Below are positions 16,607 through 26,239 of a stretch of DNA of 64,000 nucleotides, piece after piece (positions within the stretch are counted from its first letter, which is position 1; the number at the start of each line of letters is the position of its first letter). The stretch spans positions 854,001 to 918,000 of the forward strand of contig JADJSX010000006.1 of NCBI GenBank assembly GCA_016711485.1. The letters run 5' to 3'. Position numbers and translations under genes: made by a program. This DNA is from Leptospiraceae bacterium. GTDB taxonomy: Bacteria; Spirochaetota; Leptospiria; Leptospirales; Leptospiraceae. The notes under the pieces were generated by a model. It saw nothing but the letters and a program-made list of their open reading frames with translations, was not told the DNA's origin and did no database searches.

Positions 16607-18838
16607 TTATTGCTTACTTTTTTCTAATTCTTCTACTTTTTTGAAAAGGGAGGGGATATCGATAATTAAACCAACTTCCCCATTTCCTAAAATAGTAGAA
16701 CCACTTATACCTTTCAAATGCTGAAAAATTTTTCCAAGTGGTTTTATCACTGTCTGAATTTCTCCATGCAATGTATCAATCAATAAACCAACGTGTCTTC
16801 CTGCATATTGTAAAACAAGAATGTTCTTTCTACTATGTATTTCCTCTGATTGCGATTGAAAGAATTCATTTAATCGGAGAAATGGTAAAACTTCCCCTCG
16901 TAAATTAATATAATTTTTATTTCCACTTAAATTCATAATGTCTTCTTTGTATTCTAAACATTCTACGACTAAATCTAGTGGAACTACATAATAGGAAATT
17001 CCAACTTTAAATAAAAATCCATCGATGATAGCTAACGTTAAAGGAAGTCTTACTTTAAATTTTGTGCCTTTACCAAGTGTAGACTCAACTAAAACGGAAC
17101 CTCTCAGCAAATCTACATTTTTTTGCACAACGTCAAGCCCCACACCTCTGCCAGATAAATTTGTTAATTTATCAGCTGTGGAAAATCCTGCTTTAAATAT
17201 GAGTCTGAAAATTTCAGATTCAGTCATTTGTTTATCAGCAGGAACAAGTCCGCGTTCAATAGCTTTCGCCAAAATTTTATCTTTATTTAAACCTTTGCCA
17301 TCATCTATAACTTCAATTACAATACTTCCAGTTTCATGATACGCGTTTAATGTTAATTCTCCAATGGAAGATTTTCCATTCGAAATTCGCTCTTCCTTGG
17401 ACTCGAGTCCATGATCTATTGCATTTCTAATTAAGTGCATAAGTGGATCATTGATTTTCTCGACGACGGTTTTATCTAATTCTGTATCTCCGCCAGAAAT
17501 ATTCAGGTGAATTTCTTTTCCTAATTCGTTTCCAATTTCCCTAACGGTTCTCTGAAAACGAGAAAATGTTTCCCCAATTTGAACCATTCGAATTTTGAGT
17601 GCCATATCCCGAATTTCACCGATCAAATGATTTAGAAAATAAGAAGATTCAGATAATTCAGGATCTTTTTTATTTTGGGATATTTGATTGATATTTGCTC
17701 CGCCAATAACCAATTCTCCAACGAGATTTATGAGACTATCCAACTTTCCAGAATCAATACGAATTATTTTATTTTCTCTCGATTGTGTTTCTTTTTGAGT
17801 TGGTTGGTCTAAATTTGGCTTAGTTGATTGGATTGGTTTGGAATTAAACGATTCTAATTGTGATACATTTGTATTTTTCGCAATTTCTTCTTTTGGTGGA
17901 TTATTATAATTTGCCGTAACTGCTTCTACTTTGGATTCTTCTGCAGTCAAAGATTTGTTTCTTTTCCATTTATTTAATTCTTTCAACTCGGGTCTAGTAA
18001 TAGTTCCCATTACCAAAAGTATTCTGAGAAGTTTCGAGGTTTTATCCGAAATATTATTAAAAAAATCTAGTATATCTTGAAAAGTTCTAGTAGGAGATAG
18101 AATCTGAATATCACAATCATACTCAACAAATTCAAATGCTTGTAAAATAAAACTCATATCTTTATCAGATTTATATTCAATTTCGAATCCAGTATAACAG
18201 CTTTCTGGCTCAATTAGGTCAAGGTCAGGTATTAGGGAAGTAATTGTAATTAAATTTAAAATATTTCCATCGCGATTTAAATATTTTAAAACAGAATATG
18301 GCTCTAAACCATCTCTAAATGTATTTAATTTAAATCGAAGTGATATATGCCAAAATTTTTCAGTAGAACCAGATTGAATTGATGCAGGAATCGAAACTTG
18401 TTTTTCAATGTCTAACTCTTTTGAATTAGGCTCACCTTGCGGCTCAGTAAAATATGAATTTAACTTCTCGAGTAATTTCGATTGGTTGAGCTTCATTTCT
18501 ACTTCCAAAGGACGATCATTTGCAGCATATTCAATTAAATCTGATATTTGATCTCTACAATCAAGAAGCAATGCAACTAACGGTTTATCTAATTGAATTT
18601 CTTTTTCTCTAACTTTATCAAGAAGGCTTTCTACTACATGAGTAAAATTTACAGTTTCTTCGTAACCAAAAATCCCTGCGGAACCTTTAATTGTATGAAT
18701 TGATCTAAATAACTCATGAATTTTATCATCAGTTACAGGGTTCATTTCTAAAAAAAGGAGAATACTCTCCATTTTCTGCAAGATTTCACTTGACTCGGCA
18801 ATAAATAATTCTTTTATTTCTTCTAAATCTGTTTTCAT
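16607..18838 (-). CDS. cheA: Chemotaxis histidine kinase CheA
   Basis: Autophosphorylates on His and donates phosphate to CheY and CheB. The 743-residue protein has P1/HPt with His48 (FRSIHTIKGSAG), a linker with a P2-like region (about 150-330), P3 dimerisation (about 355-420), the ATPase with N box LMHLIRNAIDHGLES, G1 VIDDGKGL and G2 SGRGVGLDVV, and a C-terminal CheW-like P5. All key residues are present. It lies 6 bp after the STAS gene and 38 bp before the MCP gene. A single intact copy; complete. Confidence 0.98.
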   Translation of the reverse strand: MKTDLEEIKELFIAESSEILQKMESILLFLEMNPVTDDKIHELFRSIHTIKGSAGIFGYEETVNFTHVVESLLDKVREKEIQLDKPLVALLLDCRDQISDLIEYAANDRPLEVEMKLNQSKLLEKLNSYFTEPQGEPNSKELDIEKQVSIPASIQSGSTEKFWHISLRFKLNTFRDGLEPYSVLKYLNRDGNILNLITITSLIPDLDLIEPESCYTGFEIEYKSDKDMSFILQAFEFVEYDCDIQILSPTRTFQDILDFFNNISDKTSKLLRILLVMGTITRPELKELNKWKRNKSLTAEESKVEAVTANYNNPPKEEIAKNTNVSQLESFNSKPIQSTKPNLDQPTQKETQSRENKIIRIDSGKLDSLINLVGELVIGGANINQISQNKKDPELSESSYFLNHLIGEIRDMALKIRMVQIGETFSRFQRTVREIGNELGKEIHLNISGGDTELDKTVVEKINDPLMHLIRNAIDHGLESKEERISNGKSSIGELTLNAYHETGSIVIEVIDDGKGLNKDKILAKAIERGLVPADKQMTESEIFRLIFKAGFSTADKLTNLSGRGVGLDVVQKNVDLLRGSVLVESTLGKGTKFKVRLPLTLAIIDGFLFKVGISYYVVPLDLVVECLEYKEDIMNLSGNKNYINLRGEVLPFLRLNEFFQSQSEEIHSRKNILVLQYAGRHVGLLIDTLHGEIQTVIKPLGKIFQHLKGISGSTILGNGEVGLIIDIPSLFKKVEELEKSKQ

Positions 18839-18844
18839 AGTTTC

Positions 18845-19225
18845 TTAGTAAATGTAAGAAGGAAGTTTTTTTATCCCATAACTAAATACAAATTGCTCTT
18901 TTTCTTCAGCGGTTAAGATTATTTTGTCGCCAAAAAAACTTGTGAGTCCATATAAATCAAATAGTGCAATTATGCAAACTGGATGAGAAATGAATTTTAT
19001 TTTTTTGTTTTCTCTTGTTCCCATATTCTTTGCAGCGATAAATAGCTGTAATCCGGCCGTATCAAAGTCCGTTACTTTTTCTAGATCTATCAATATATTT
19101 TGATTAGCCGCAATAACTTCAATGAAACTTTCTTTTAATTTTGAAACTGTGTATATCGTACACCTTCCAACTAATGATATTTTACAATGATTAGTTTGGT
19201 TAGTTATTTTTATTTCAATACTCAT
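18845..19225 (-). CDS. STAS-domain protein in che operon
   Basis: A 126-residue STAS (anti-sigma-factor antagonist type) protein. ILIDLEKVTDFDTAGLQLFI carries the usual strand-turn-helix; the residue where SpoIIAA-type proteins have a phosphorylatable Ser is in DTAG, where Thr/Ala replace the DSSG pattern. STAS proteins in che operons are often receptors for phosphorylation or scaffold parts, so it may link the receptor array to another output. It sits between cheY (2 bp) and cheA (6 bp). Confidence 0.85.
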   Translation of the reverse strand: MSIEIKITNQTNHCKISLVGRCTIYTVSKLKESFIEVIAANQNILIDLEKVTDFDTAGLQLFIAAKNMGTRENKKIKFISHPVCIIALFDLYGLTSFFGDKIILTAEEKEQFVFSYGIKKLPSYIY

Positions 19226-19227
19226 TT

Positions 19228-19596
19228 TTAATGCATTAATTTGGATATAGCAGTAAGTAATTGTTCCGGAGCAAATGGTTTAACTAGCCATGCTTTCGCA
19301 CCAGCTTCCATTCCCTTTCTTTTTTTGTCTTCTTGCGATTCTGTAGTTAGCATAATAATAGGAATAAATCTATTTTCTTCATCAGCTCTGACTCTGGAGA
19401 CAAACGTTAGTCCATCCATGTTCGGCATATTTACATCACATACTATTAAATTGGGTTTCACTGTAGGTAATTTTGCAAGTGCATCTACACCATCTATAGC
19501 TTCTATAACTTCATAACCTGCATGTTTTAAATTCATGGATACAACTTTCCGAAATACAGCAGAATCATCTATAATCAAAATTTTCTTCGACAACAT
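19228..19596 (-). CDS. cheY: CheY single-domain response regulator
   Basis: A 122-residue stand-alone receiver that carries the CheA signal to the flagellar switch. Acidic pocket Asp10/Asp11, phosphoacceptor Asp54 (IVCDVNMPNMDG), a Thr in IIMLTTES, and the conserved Lys in WLVKPF are all present. Its ATG overlaps the stop of the upstream receiver-ATPase gene (TAATG). Its place directly before STAS and cheA suggests that it is the cognate CheY, though other CheY proteins outside the window may exist. Confidence 0.93.
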   Translation of the reverse strand: MLSKKILIIDDSAVFRKVVSMNLKHAGYEVIEAIDGVDALAKLPTVKPNLIVCDVNMPNMDGLTFVSRVRADEENRFIPIIMLTTESQEDKKRKGMEAGAKAWLVKPFAPEQLLTAISKLMH

Positions 19597-20846
19597 TAAC
19601 TCCTTTCCATCTTAATCGGTAAAAAGATTTCAGCTAGTACGCAGTTTGTTTTTCTTTTACCAGTATGGTCAACTGCATTATGAATAAAAAACATTCCATT
19701 GTGCTTATTTATTATAAAATCGACCACTGTAAGCCCTAAACCTAGACTAAATTTCTCAACTTCTAAAATATCTTCCACTGGAGGATGAATCCGAAAAAAG
19801 GGCTCTAAAACAAGTTTCTCTTTTTCGGGAGGAATTCCACCATACGAATTTTCATCAATCTCATTTTTGAATGTAATACAAAAATAAGTACCAGTCACAT
19901 GAGCAAAAATGTCTATTCGACTCGATGAAACAGAGTATTTATATGCATTGATTAATAATTCTTCTATAACTAATTTAAATTTTTCGATATCAATATCAAT
20001 TGTACAATTAGTATTTACACTTGGAAATGCAACTGTAATGTTTTTATTCTTCATAAAAGGAAGTATCGTTTTAAGAAAAACAGGAATGTCCTTAACTAAT
20101 TTTACTCCATCCATAGTTGCCATTGTGAAGGATTGCTCCATTAATTCCACGACAGATGCTAAACCGAATAAAACTCTCCGGCTATATTCATTATTTTCAT
20201 AAAGTGTATCTAGTATTTCTTTATTTACAATGTAAGTATCACCTTGTGCTACCATATCCATTTTTAACATATCCAATAGCGAAATTGTAATCCCAACTCC
20301 TCCACCTTGTGAAAGGGAAGTTGTTAAATTAAAAATAGAATTTTTTTGATACGAATCTTTTCCTGTTAACCTTAACGTTTCTTTGTAATTGAGCCATTCC
20401 AATTGCCCACGTAACTTCATACTTTCATTTAAAAATAACTCAGACTCAATGTCCTTCAAATATTTATATTCCAGTGCTTTGCTTAAAGTATGACGAAATA
20501 AATCTATATCAATTGGTTTTACAATGTAGTCAAATACACCCAACCTCATTACTTCAATAATGGTGTCCGACGCATCCAAGGCTGACTGAATAATTATTAC
20601 TGCATTTGTATCAGTATGTTTTAGTAATTCAATAAATGTTTTCCCATCCATGACTGGGAGCATTAAATCTACTATATAGAGAGAAAATTTTTTAGAGTGA
20701 ACTAAATCGAGGGCTATTTGACCATTTTCAGCGGTCTCTGTCGCAATACCCAATTGATGACAAATACTTTGCAGTAAAACTTGGTTTTCTTTTTTATCTT
20801 CAACAATTAAGACAGGATACCGTGGAATTTTTATATTAGTGTTCAT
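19596..20846 (-). CDS. Receiver fused to HATPase without HisKA
   Basis: A 416-residue cytoplasmic protein. The N-terminal receiver (about 10-125) has Asp60 in IVDLMLPVMDG and Lys in YIVKPI. The C-terminal half has a histidine-kinase-type ATPase: N box VIEELLINAYKYS and G2 FSLGLGLTVVDFIINKHNG, but the G1 segment is poor (NEIDENSYGG). No H-E-x-x-T-P phosphoacceptor is seen in the linker (about 130-250). It may be a sensor whose ATPase works in trans on another His domain or on the STAS partner. It starts the che transcript proper, after a 136-bp gap, with 1-nt overlap to cheY. Confidence 0.8.
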   Translation of the reverse strand: MNTNIKIPRYPVLIVEDKKENQVLLQSICHQLGIATETAENGQIALDLVHSKKFSLYIVDLMLPVMDGKTFIELLKHTDTNAVIIIQSALDASDTIIEVMRLGVFDYIVKPIDIDLFRHTLSKALEYKYLKDIESELFLNESMKLRGQLEWLNYKETLRLTGKDSYQKNSIFNLTTSLSQGGGVGITISLLDMLKMDMVAQGDTYIVNKEILDTLYENNEYSRRVLFGLASVVELMEQSFTMATMDGVKLVKDIPVFLKTILPFMKNKNITVAFPSVNTNCTIDIDIEKFKLVIEELLINAYKYSVSSSRIDIFAHVTGTYFCITFKNEIDENSYGGIPPEKEKLVLEPFFRIHPPVEDILEVEKFSLGLGLTVVDFIINKHNGMFFIHNAVDHTGKRKTNCVLAEIFLPIKMERS

Positions 20847-20982
20847 TAACTGCGAATTGTCCTAATGGGAAAAGTATTTTGTTAATTCTTGAAATTTTTC
20901 TAATATTATAATAAGATGACTGCAAATTAGCCACTTACATACAATTAAATAAAGAAAAAGAAAGTCAATTATATTTTTATTT

Positions 20983-22074
20983 TCAAACATTCAGGTCTTC
21001 ATATACTTGAATTTTCGCTATCGTTTTCGTTCCTTTTCCTTTTTCACTTTCCATTTGAAATTCTCCATGAAAGATACTTAGAATTTTTTTAACCAAAGAT
21101 AAACCAAGCCCAAGACCTGCCTGTTCCATTTTATTTCTTTCAAACTGAACAAATGACGCAACCTTTTGAATTTCTCCCGGATTCATCCCTCGTCCTAAAT
21201 CCTCGACCACTAAGTTGTAATAAATTCCTTCCTTAAACCCATATACTGAGATTTTTGAATTGGCTTTCGAAAATTTTATAGCGTTGTCAATTAATTCTTC
21301 GATTATTTTTTTCAAATGAAAACTAGATATTTTAACATTCATTTCTTCTAATTTAATAGATAAGTCATTTTCACGATTATAGGATTTTGCAATTTCCATA
21401 ATGAAATCAGGTAAATCTAAGTGACCTTTTATTAGAGTATCAACTTGTAAAAAACTTCGATCAGTAGCAAGTGTCAATTCTGAAAATAAAATATAATTAC
21501 GCGTTAGACGCAATAGCCTTTTCCCTGCAATATTTATATATTCACTAAATTCCAAAACTTCTCGTTTAGATAAGTTTTCCTCTTCTTTGGCTGCATCTAT
21601 TAATAATTGAGAAAAACCTAAAACTGAATTCAAAGGTGTAAAAAACTCATGCGGAACAGTATTTACTAAGTTTAACTTTAAATCGTCCATAGACTTTTTT
21701 GCTAATTTACTTTTAGCGATTCTGTTTTTTACAGCTTCTAATAATTCAGAATTTACAAATGGTTTAGTAATATAATCATCAGCTCCCATTGACATACCAT
21801 GGCGATGACTAACTTTATCAGAAAGAGCAGATAAAAAAATAAATGGGATCACTGATAGTTGAGGATTTTCTCGCATTTCTTGGTAAACTTGAAATCCATC
21901 CATTTCTGGCATCATTATATCTGAAATAATAATTTCTGGAAATATTAATTTGGCATTTTCTAAACCAATTCTTCCATTTATTGCGGTATATACATCGTAA
22001 CCTTCATTAGAAAATAGTTCACGCATATTTTCTCGAATTAATTCGTCGTCTTCAATAATTAATATTTTATCCAT
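20983..22074 (-). CDS. Hybrid receiver-histidine kinase
   Basis: A 363-residue soluble kinase with an N-terminal receiver (phosphoacceptor Asp52 in IISDIMMPEMDG, Lys in YITKPF), HisKA with His142 (VPHEFFTPLN) and a HATPase domain (N box IEELIDNAIKFS, G1 VEDLGRGMN, G2 GLGLGLSLVKKIL). A receiver ahead of a kinase core usually means that the kinase is controlled by another phosphodonor, probably the PAS kinase whose gene lies 6 bp upstream. Translationally close to it, so these two form a pair. No output domain. Confidence 0.93.
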   Translation of the reverse strand: MDKILIIEDDELIRENMRELFSNEGYDVYTAINGRIGLENAKLIFPEIIISDIMMPEMDGFQVYQEMRENPQLSVIPFIFLSALSDKVSHRHGMSMGADDYITKPFVNSELLEAVKNRIAKSKLAKKSMDDLKLNLVNTVPHEFFTPLNSVLGFSQLLIDAAKEEENLSKREVLEFSEYINIAGKRLLRLTRNYILFSELTLATDRSFLQVDTLIKGHLDLPDFIMEIAKSYNRENDLSIKLEEMNVKISSFHLKKIIEELIDNAIKFSKANSKISVYGFKEGIYYNLVVEDLGRGMNPGEIQKVASFVQFERNKMEQAGLGLGLSLVKKILSIFHGEFQMESEKGKGTKTIAKIQVYEDLNV

Positions 22075-22080
22075 ATTATT

Positions 22081-23670
22081 TTAAACATCCTGGGGTATAA
22101 TTACGTGAAATTGAGTTCCGTCTAATTCGGAACTTTCAAAAAATATTTTTCCATTATGCAATTCAACAAATGTTTTAACTAAATTTAAACCAAGGCCTGT
22201 ACCTGAAATATTCCCAACATTTTTTCCTCGGTAAAAACTTTGAAAGATTTGCGATTGGTCTTCTTTCGGTATTCCTAATCCAAAATCTTTTATTACAAAT
22301 TCAATATATTTCTTAGGAAATTTGACATCTATTTTGATCAGATTTTTATTTGGTGAATATTTAATTGCATTGTTCAAAATATTATCGAGTATATGGGATA
22401 ATAGATTTAGATCCAGAGAATAGTGAGTCCTTTCATTTTTCTCAATGGTTAAAATAAATTCATATTTAGAATGAATCGTTTCATAATTTAAAATCAGATT
22501 TTGTAAAAATTTCTCTAAATGCACTTTCTTAGGAGCAAAAGGAATATTAGATGCTTCTGCCCGGCTAATACTCAATACACCTTCCATCAAATTATTTAAA
22601 CTTAAAATAGCATCTTTAATTCGTTTATAGTGTTTATCCCTATCTGATTTATTATAGGTGTCTCCATAATTTTCAAGAATTTGCGATGACATAGATATAA
22701 CTGTCATAGGAGTTCTAAATTCATGAGAAACCATAGTTATAAACTTTGACTTAAGCTCATTTAGTTCTTTTTCTTTCTCTAATGCAATAATTAGTCGATC
22801 CTCAGTTTTTTTTCTTTGTGCTACTTCATCTTTTAATTCTTTCGTTCGTTCGCTTACAATATTCTCTAAATTGCGGTTTAACTGTATTAACCTCTCGTTC
22901 GTATACCGAATATCCGTTATATCCATAAAGACAAAACAGACGCCAGTAATTTTTCCTTTTTTATCTCTAACAGGTAAATATCTTAATTGAAACCATTCTT
23001 TCTCATTATTATTGAAAAAATGAGATTCATATTGAATGATCTGTCCACTTAATGCATAATTAAATTTTTCTACAAATATCTCTTCCTTTTCCAAAGGCAA
23101 ACATTCTAATATCGAATAACCTTCAAATATACTTCTTCCTAATCTAGATTGCAGAAAGTTTTTTGCGTTTTTATTTAAGGATAAAATCTTAAACTCTAAA
23201 TCTAGGAAGAAATAATATTCCCTTGTATTTTCTAAAATTGCTTTTAAACGAATTTCCTCTCGGAGATAAGTCTCTTCTTTTCTTTTAAAGGATGATATGT
23301 CGACTGCGTATCCAATCAGTTCTTTTTCAATACCCATTCCACCATTTAGTATGGAAATAGTATCGGTGTACCATCTCCAATCCCCTCGTTTGGTTCGAAT
23401 GCGATAATCAACGACAGAATATTTTTTTTCTCTTCCGAATACAACAGACTCTATATACGATAAATAATTTGCTCTATCATCTTCGTGAATCATTTCAAAA
23501 AATTTTTCTTGCGAAACCGTATCTGATTCAATTCTATCATATCCTAAATCAGTATAAATTCCTTGATTTAAAAAACGGATTCTATTGTTTTCTAAATCAT
23601 AGAAATATATAATACTTTTAGTTGAATTTAAAAGTGAATTGAGTATAAGTGTTTCTTTTAAAGCTGACAT
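22081..23670 (-). CDS. PAS-PAS histidine kinase
   Basis: A 529-residue cytoplasmic sensor kinase. PAS-1 about 20-128 and PAS-2 about 140-255 (each followed by a PAC-like segment), a coiled coil 256-308 (LIQLNRNLENIVSERTKELK), HisKA with His316 (MVSHEFRTPM) and HATPase with DNILNNAIKYS, DFGLGIP and GTGLGLNLVKTF. Signal unknown; no membrane segment, so an internal cue such as redox, gas or energy state is plausible. First gene of the block, about 140 bp from the divergent Smr gene, so the main promoter should lie at 23671-23808. Confidence 0.94.
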   Translation of the reverse strand: MSALKETLILNSLLNSTKSIIYFYDLENNRIRFLNQGIYTDLGYDRIESDTVSQEKFFEMIHEDDRANYLSYIESVVFGREKKYSVVDYRIRTKRGDWRWYTDTISILNGGMGIEKELIGYAVDISSFKRKEETYLREEIRLKAILENTREYYFFLDLEFKILSLNKNAKNFLQSRLGRSIFEGYSILECLPLEKEEIFVEKFNYALSGQIIQYESHFFNNNEKEWFQLRYLPVRDKKGKITGVCFVFMDITDIRYTNERLIQLNRNLENIVSERTKELKDEVAQRKKTEDRLIIALEKEKELNELKSKFITMVSHEFRTPMTVISMSSQILENYGDTYNKSDRDKHYKRIKDAILSLNNLMEGVLSISRAEASNIPFAPKKVHLEKFLQNLILNYETIHSKYEFILTIEKNERTHYSLDLNLLSHILDNILNNAIKYSPNKNLIKIDVKFPKKYIEFVIKDFGLGIPKEDQSQIFQSFYRGKNVGNISGTGLGLNLVKTFVELHNGKIFFESSELDGTQFHVIIPQDV

Positions 23671-23808
23671 TTCTTAATCTAGAGAAGTATATTAAAGTAT
23701 ACTTGCAATCAAGTATTAAAATAAAAATAGACTTTCTAACGTTAAAAAACTTCTTTTTTCCTAGACTCATTTCAAAAACATTGAATTAATCCTTGGATTT
23801 CCCAAAAA

Positions 23809-24084
23809 ATGATAGAAATATATATTCGAAAACTACGATACGAAGAAGCAAAATATAAATTAGAGAGAGAATTGCAAGATGCATTTATGGCAGGCGAAAC
23901 TCTTGTCCAAGTTGTACACGGTATAGGGGAAGGGAAACTAAAACAACTTACTTTGGACGTTGCGAGCGGATACGATTTTTTAAAAGTAATCAACACAGAA
24001 AGTTTTATTGCTCCGAACCCCGGCGTTACCAAACTCGAAATCATGGGACTAGATAAACAGGATTTAAAAAGATACAAAAAATGA
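23809..24084 (+). CDS. Stand-alone Smr-domain protein
   Basis: A 91-residue Smr (small MutS-related) domain with no MutS part. IRKLRYEEAKYKLERELQDA, then VVHGIGEGKLKQ with the HGxG core, and the end PGVTKLEI. Smr domains act as DNA or RNA nickases. Here the usual initial LDLHG motif is reduced to IYIRKL, so catalysis is uncertain. The stop codon overlaps the cimA ATG by 4 bp (ATGA), giving translational coupling to an amino acid gene. It may be a nucleic-acid-binding protein with a housekeeping role; no further hint. Confidence 0.85.
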   Translation: MIEIYIRKLRYEEAKYKLERELQDAFMAGETLVQVVHGIGEGKLKQLTLDVASGYDFLKVINTESFIAPNPGVTKLEIMGLDKQDLKRYKK

Positions 24085-25613
24085 ATGAGAAAAAATTAGA
24101 AATCTTAGACGTAACTCTTCGAGACGGAGAACAAACACAAGGTGTAGTATTTTCCGGACAAGAAAAGTTAAACATAGCCAAATTTTTATTACTTAATGCT
24201 AAAGCGGATCGAGTAGAAATCGCATCCGCTAGAGTATCCAAAGGCGAAAAGGAAACGGTTCGAACGATATTGAATTGGGCTGACAAAGAAAACCTTTCCG
24301 ATAGAATTGAAATTTTAGGATTTGTAGACAAAACAGCGAGTGTGGATTGGATTTTAGAAGCAGGGGCTAAAACATTAAACCTACTCACAAAAGGATCCGA
24401 AAAACATCTAATTCATCAATTAAAAAAAACTCCGGAAGCACATTTAGATGAAATTAAAGCTACAATTGATTATGCGCTATTAAAAGGAATTTCTGTCAAT
24501 GTATACATGGAGGATTGGTCTAACGGTTTTTTACATTCACCTGACTATGTAGCAAAAATGGCCAAGGCAATTTCTGATTTTCCAATTCAAAGGTTATTTC
24601 TGCCTGATACGTTAGGTGTTTTATCTCCAGACGAAACGTTTGAAGCAATTCATTTTATGAAACAAAATGTTCCAAACACAAAATTAGAATTTCACGGACA
24701 CAATGACTATGACCTTGCAGTTGCAAACTGTCTAGCAGCGGTAAAAGCAGGAATAAATGGTTTGCATGTTTCCGTAAACGGACTCGGGGAAAGAGCAGGA
24801 AATTCTCCTTTTGAAGCAGTGATTACAGCCGTTCATGACAAGTTAGGAATAAAAACTAATATAGTAGAATCTGAAATAACAGCTCTTAGCCGCTTAGTAG
24901 AAGTATTCAGCGGAAAAAGAATTTCAGACAATAGACCTATTGTAGGACAAGACGTATTTACGCAAACTGCCGGGATTCATGCAGACGGAGATAAAAAAGG
25001 TAACTTGTATGCCAATGCAATTTTACCAGAAAGATTTGGACGTACGAGAAGTTATGCGCTAGGTAAACTTGCAGGTAAGGCAAGTATTTCCGAAAACTTA
25101 AAACAACTCGGAATGGTTCTAAGCCCTGAGTTAGAAAAAAAAGTATTAGATAAAGTAATTGAAATGGGAGACCAAGGAATCATTGTGTCTACTGAAGATT
25201 TGCCATTTTTAATTGCAAATCTATCCGGAGAAAACCTAAACACTAATTTTCAAATCCTAACTTGTGAAGTTTTATCTGGCAAAGGAATTTCTCCTCAAGC
25301 AAAACTAAACGTCAAATACAAAGGCAAAGACTTTAGTGCAGAGGGAAAGGGAGACGGAGGGTACGACGCATTTATGGACGCACTTAGAAAAATTGCACTT
25401 ACGAATAATTTTTCGATACCAGAACTACTCGATTACCAAGTAAGAATTCCTCCCGGAGGAAAAACATCTGCGTTAGTCGAAACTATCATTACTTGGTCTG
25501 GAAACTTACAAAATAGCCAAACCAATTCATTTAGAACAATAGGACTTGATTCAGATCAAATCTCCGCCGCCATATTAGCAACCGAAAAAATGCTAAACTT
25601 ACTCCTTAAATAA
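24081..25613 (+). CDS. cimA: Citramalate synthase, Leptospira type
   Basis: Condenses pyruvate with acetyl-CoA to (R)-citramalate, the first step of the threonine-independent isoleucine route. The 510-residue protein has the HMGL-like barrel with LDVTLRDGEQT (residues 9-19), FHGHNDYDLAVAN and NGLGERAGNSP, and a C-terminal LeuA-type allosteric domain (about 390-500) ending IPPGGKTSALVETIITW. The sequence is close to the Leptospira citramalate synthase as I remember it, more than to LeuA of other bacteria, notably TKGSEKHL and LEDWSNG-like MEDWSNG. Downstream gene pth is 89 bp away. Regulation by isoleucine is expected from the family. Confidence 0.93.
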   Translation: MNEKKLEILDVTLRDGEQTQGVVFSGQEKLNIAKFLLLNAKADRVEIASARVSKGEKETVRTILNWADKENLSDRIEILGFVDKTASVDWILEAGAKTLNLLTKGSEKHLIHQLKKTPEAHLDEIKATIDYALLKGISVNVYMEDWSNGFLHSPDYVAKMAKAISDFPIQRLFLPDTLGVLSPDETFEAIHFMKQNVPNTKLEFHGHNDYDLAVANCLAAVKAGINGLHVSVNGLGERAGNSPFEAVITAVHDKLGIKTNIVESEITALSRLVEVFSGKRISDNRPIVGQDVFTQTAGIHADGDKKGNLYANAILPERFGRTRSYALGKLAGKASISENLKQLGMVLSPELEKKVLDKVIEMGDQGIIVSTEDLPFLIANLSGENLNTNFQILTCEVLSGKGISPQAKLNVKYKGKDFSAEGKGDGGYDAFMDALRKIALTNNFSIPELLDYQVRIPPGGKTSALVETIITWSGNLQNSQTNSFRTIGLDSDQISAAILATEKMLNLLLK

Positions 25614-25702
25614 AATATGATGAATTGGCTAAAATTTAAAATTCAAATTGCGATAAACCTGCATTTCTCTGGATATCAGCATTACTACACTAAGGGTTCT
25701 TC

Positions 25703-26239
25703 ATGAGCGGAAAACTTTTAATAGCCGGTCTCGGTAATCCGGGAGATAAATACAATGGAACAAGGCATAGTATTGGGTTCGCGGTAATAGATAAATTCGC
25801 CGACAAATTTGGAGCTAGTTTCAATTCGGATAAAAAATGTCCAAGTACAGAAATTCTCTCCCATGACAAGAAGGTAATCCTGATTAAACCTTTCGAATAT
25901 ATGAACCTTTCTGGAAATGGGGTAGCACTTTTCATGCGTAAAAATGGTATTATCCCATCACAGCTCCTAGTAATCCATGACGAAATTGACTTCGAATTTG
26001 CTAAATGCAAAATGAAGATAGGTGGAGGTCATGCAGGACACAACGGACTCCGCGACATAATAGCCAAAATTGGAACTGCCGATTTTCACAGACTAAGGGT
26101 TGGCGTAACAAAACCAACGGACGGAAGAGTCGTAGCGGATTATGTACTTAGCAAATTTACACCAGACGAAAAAACAAAGTTAAACGAAATATATGAAACC
26201 TGCCTTCAAAAAATCCAGGATTGGATTAGATTAACATGA
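25703..26239 (+). CDS. pth: Peptidyl-tRNA hydrolase
   Basis: Releases tRNA from peptidyl-tRNA that has dropped off ribosomes. The 178-residue protein has the family signature: GLGNPGDKYNGTRHSIGF with catalytic His22, MNLSGNGV, HDEIDFEFAKCKMKIGGG and GHNGLRDI. Standard length. ATG at 25703 follows aaggg at a good distance. It overlaps thrB by 4 bp, so the two are co-translated. Confidence 0.97.
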   Translation: MSGKLLIAGLGNPGDKYNGTRHSIGFAVIDKFADKFGASFNSDKKCPSTEILSHDKKVILIKPFEYMNLSGNGVALFMRKNGIIPSQLLVIHDEIDFEFAKCKMKIGGGHAGHNGLRDIIAKIGTADFHRLRVGVTKPTDGRVVADYVLSKFTPDEKTKLNEIYETCLQKIQDWIRLT

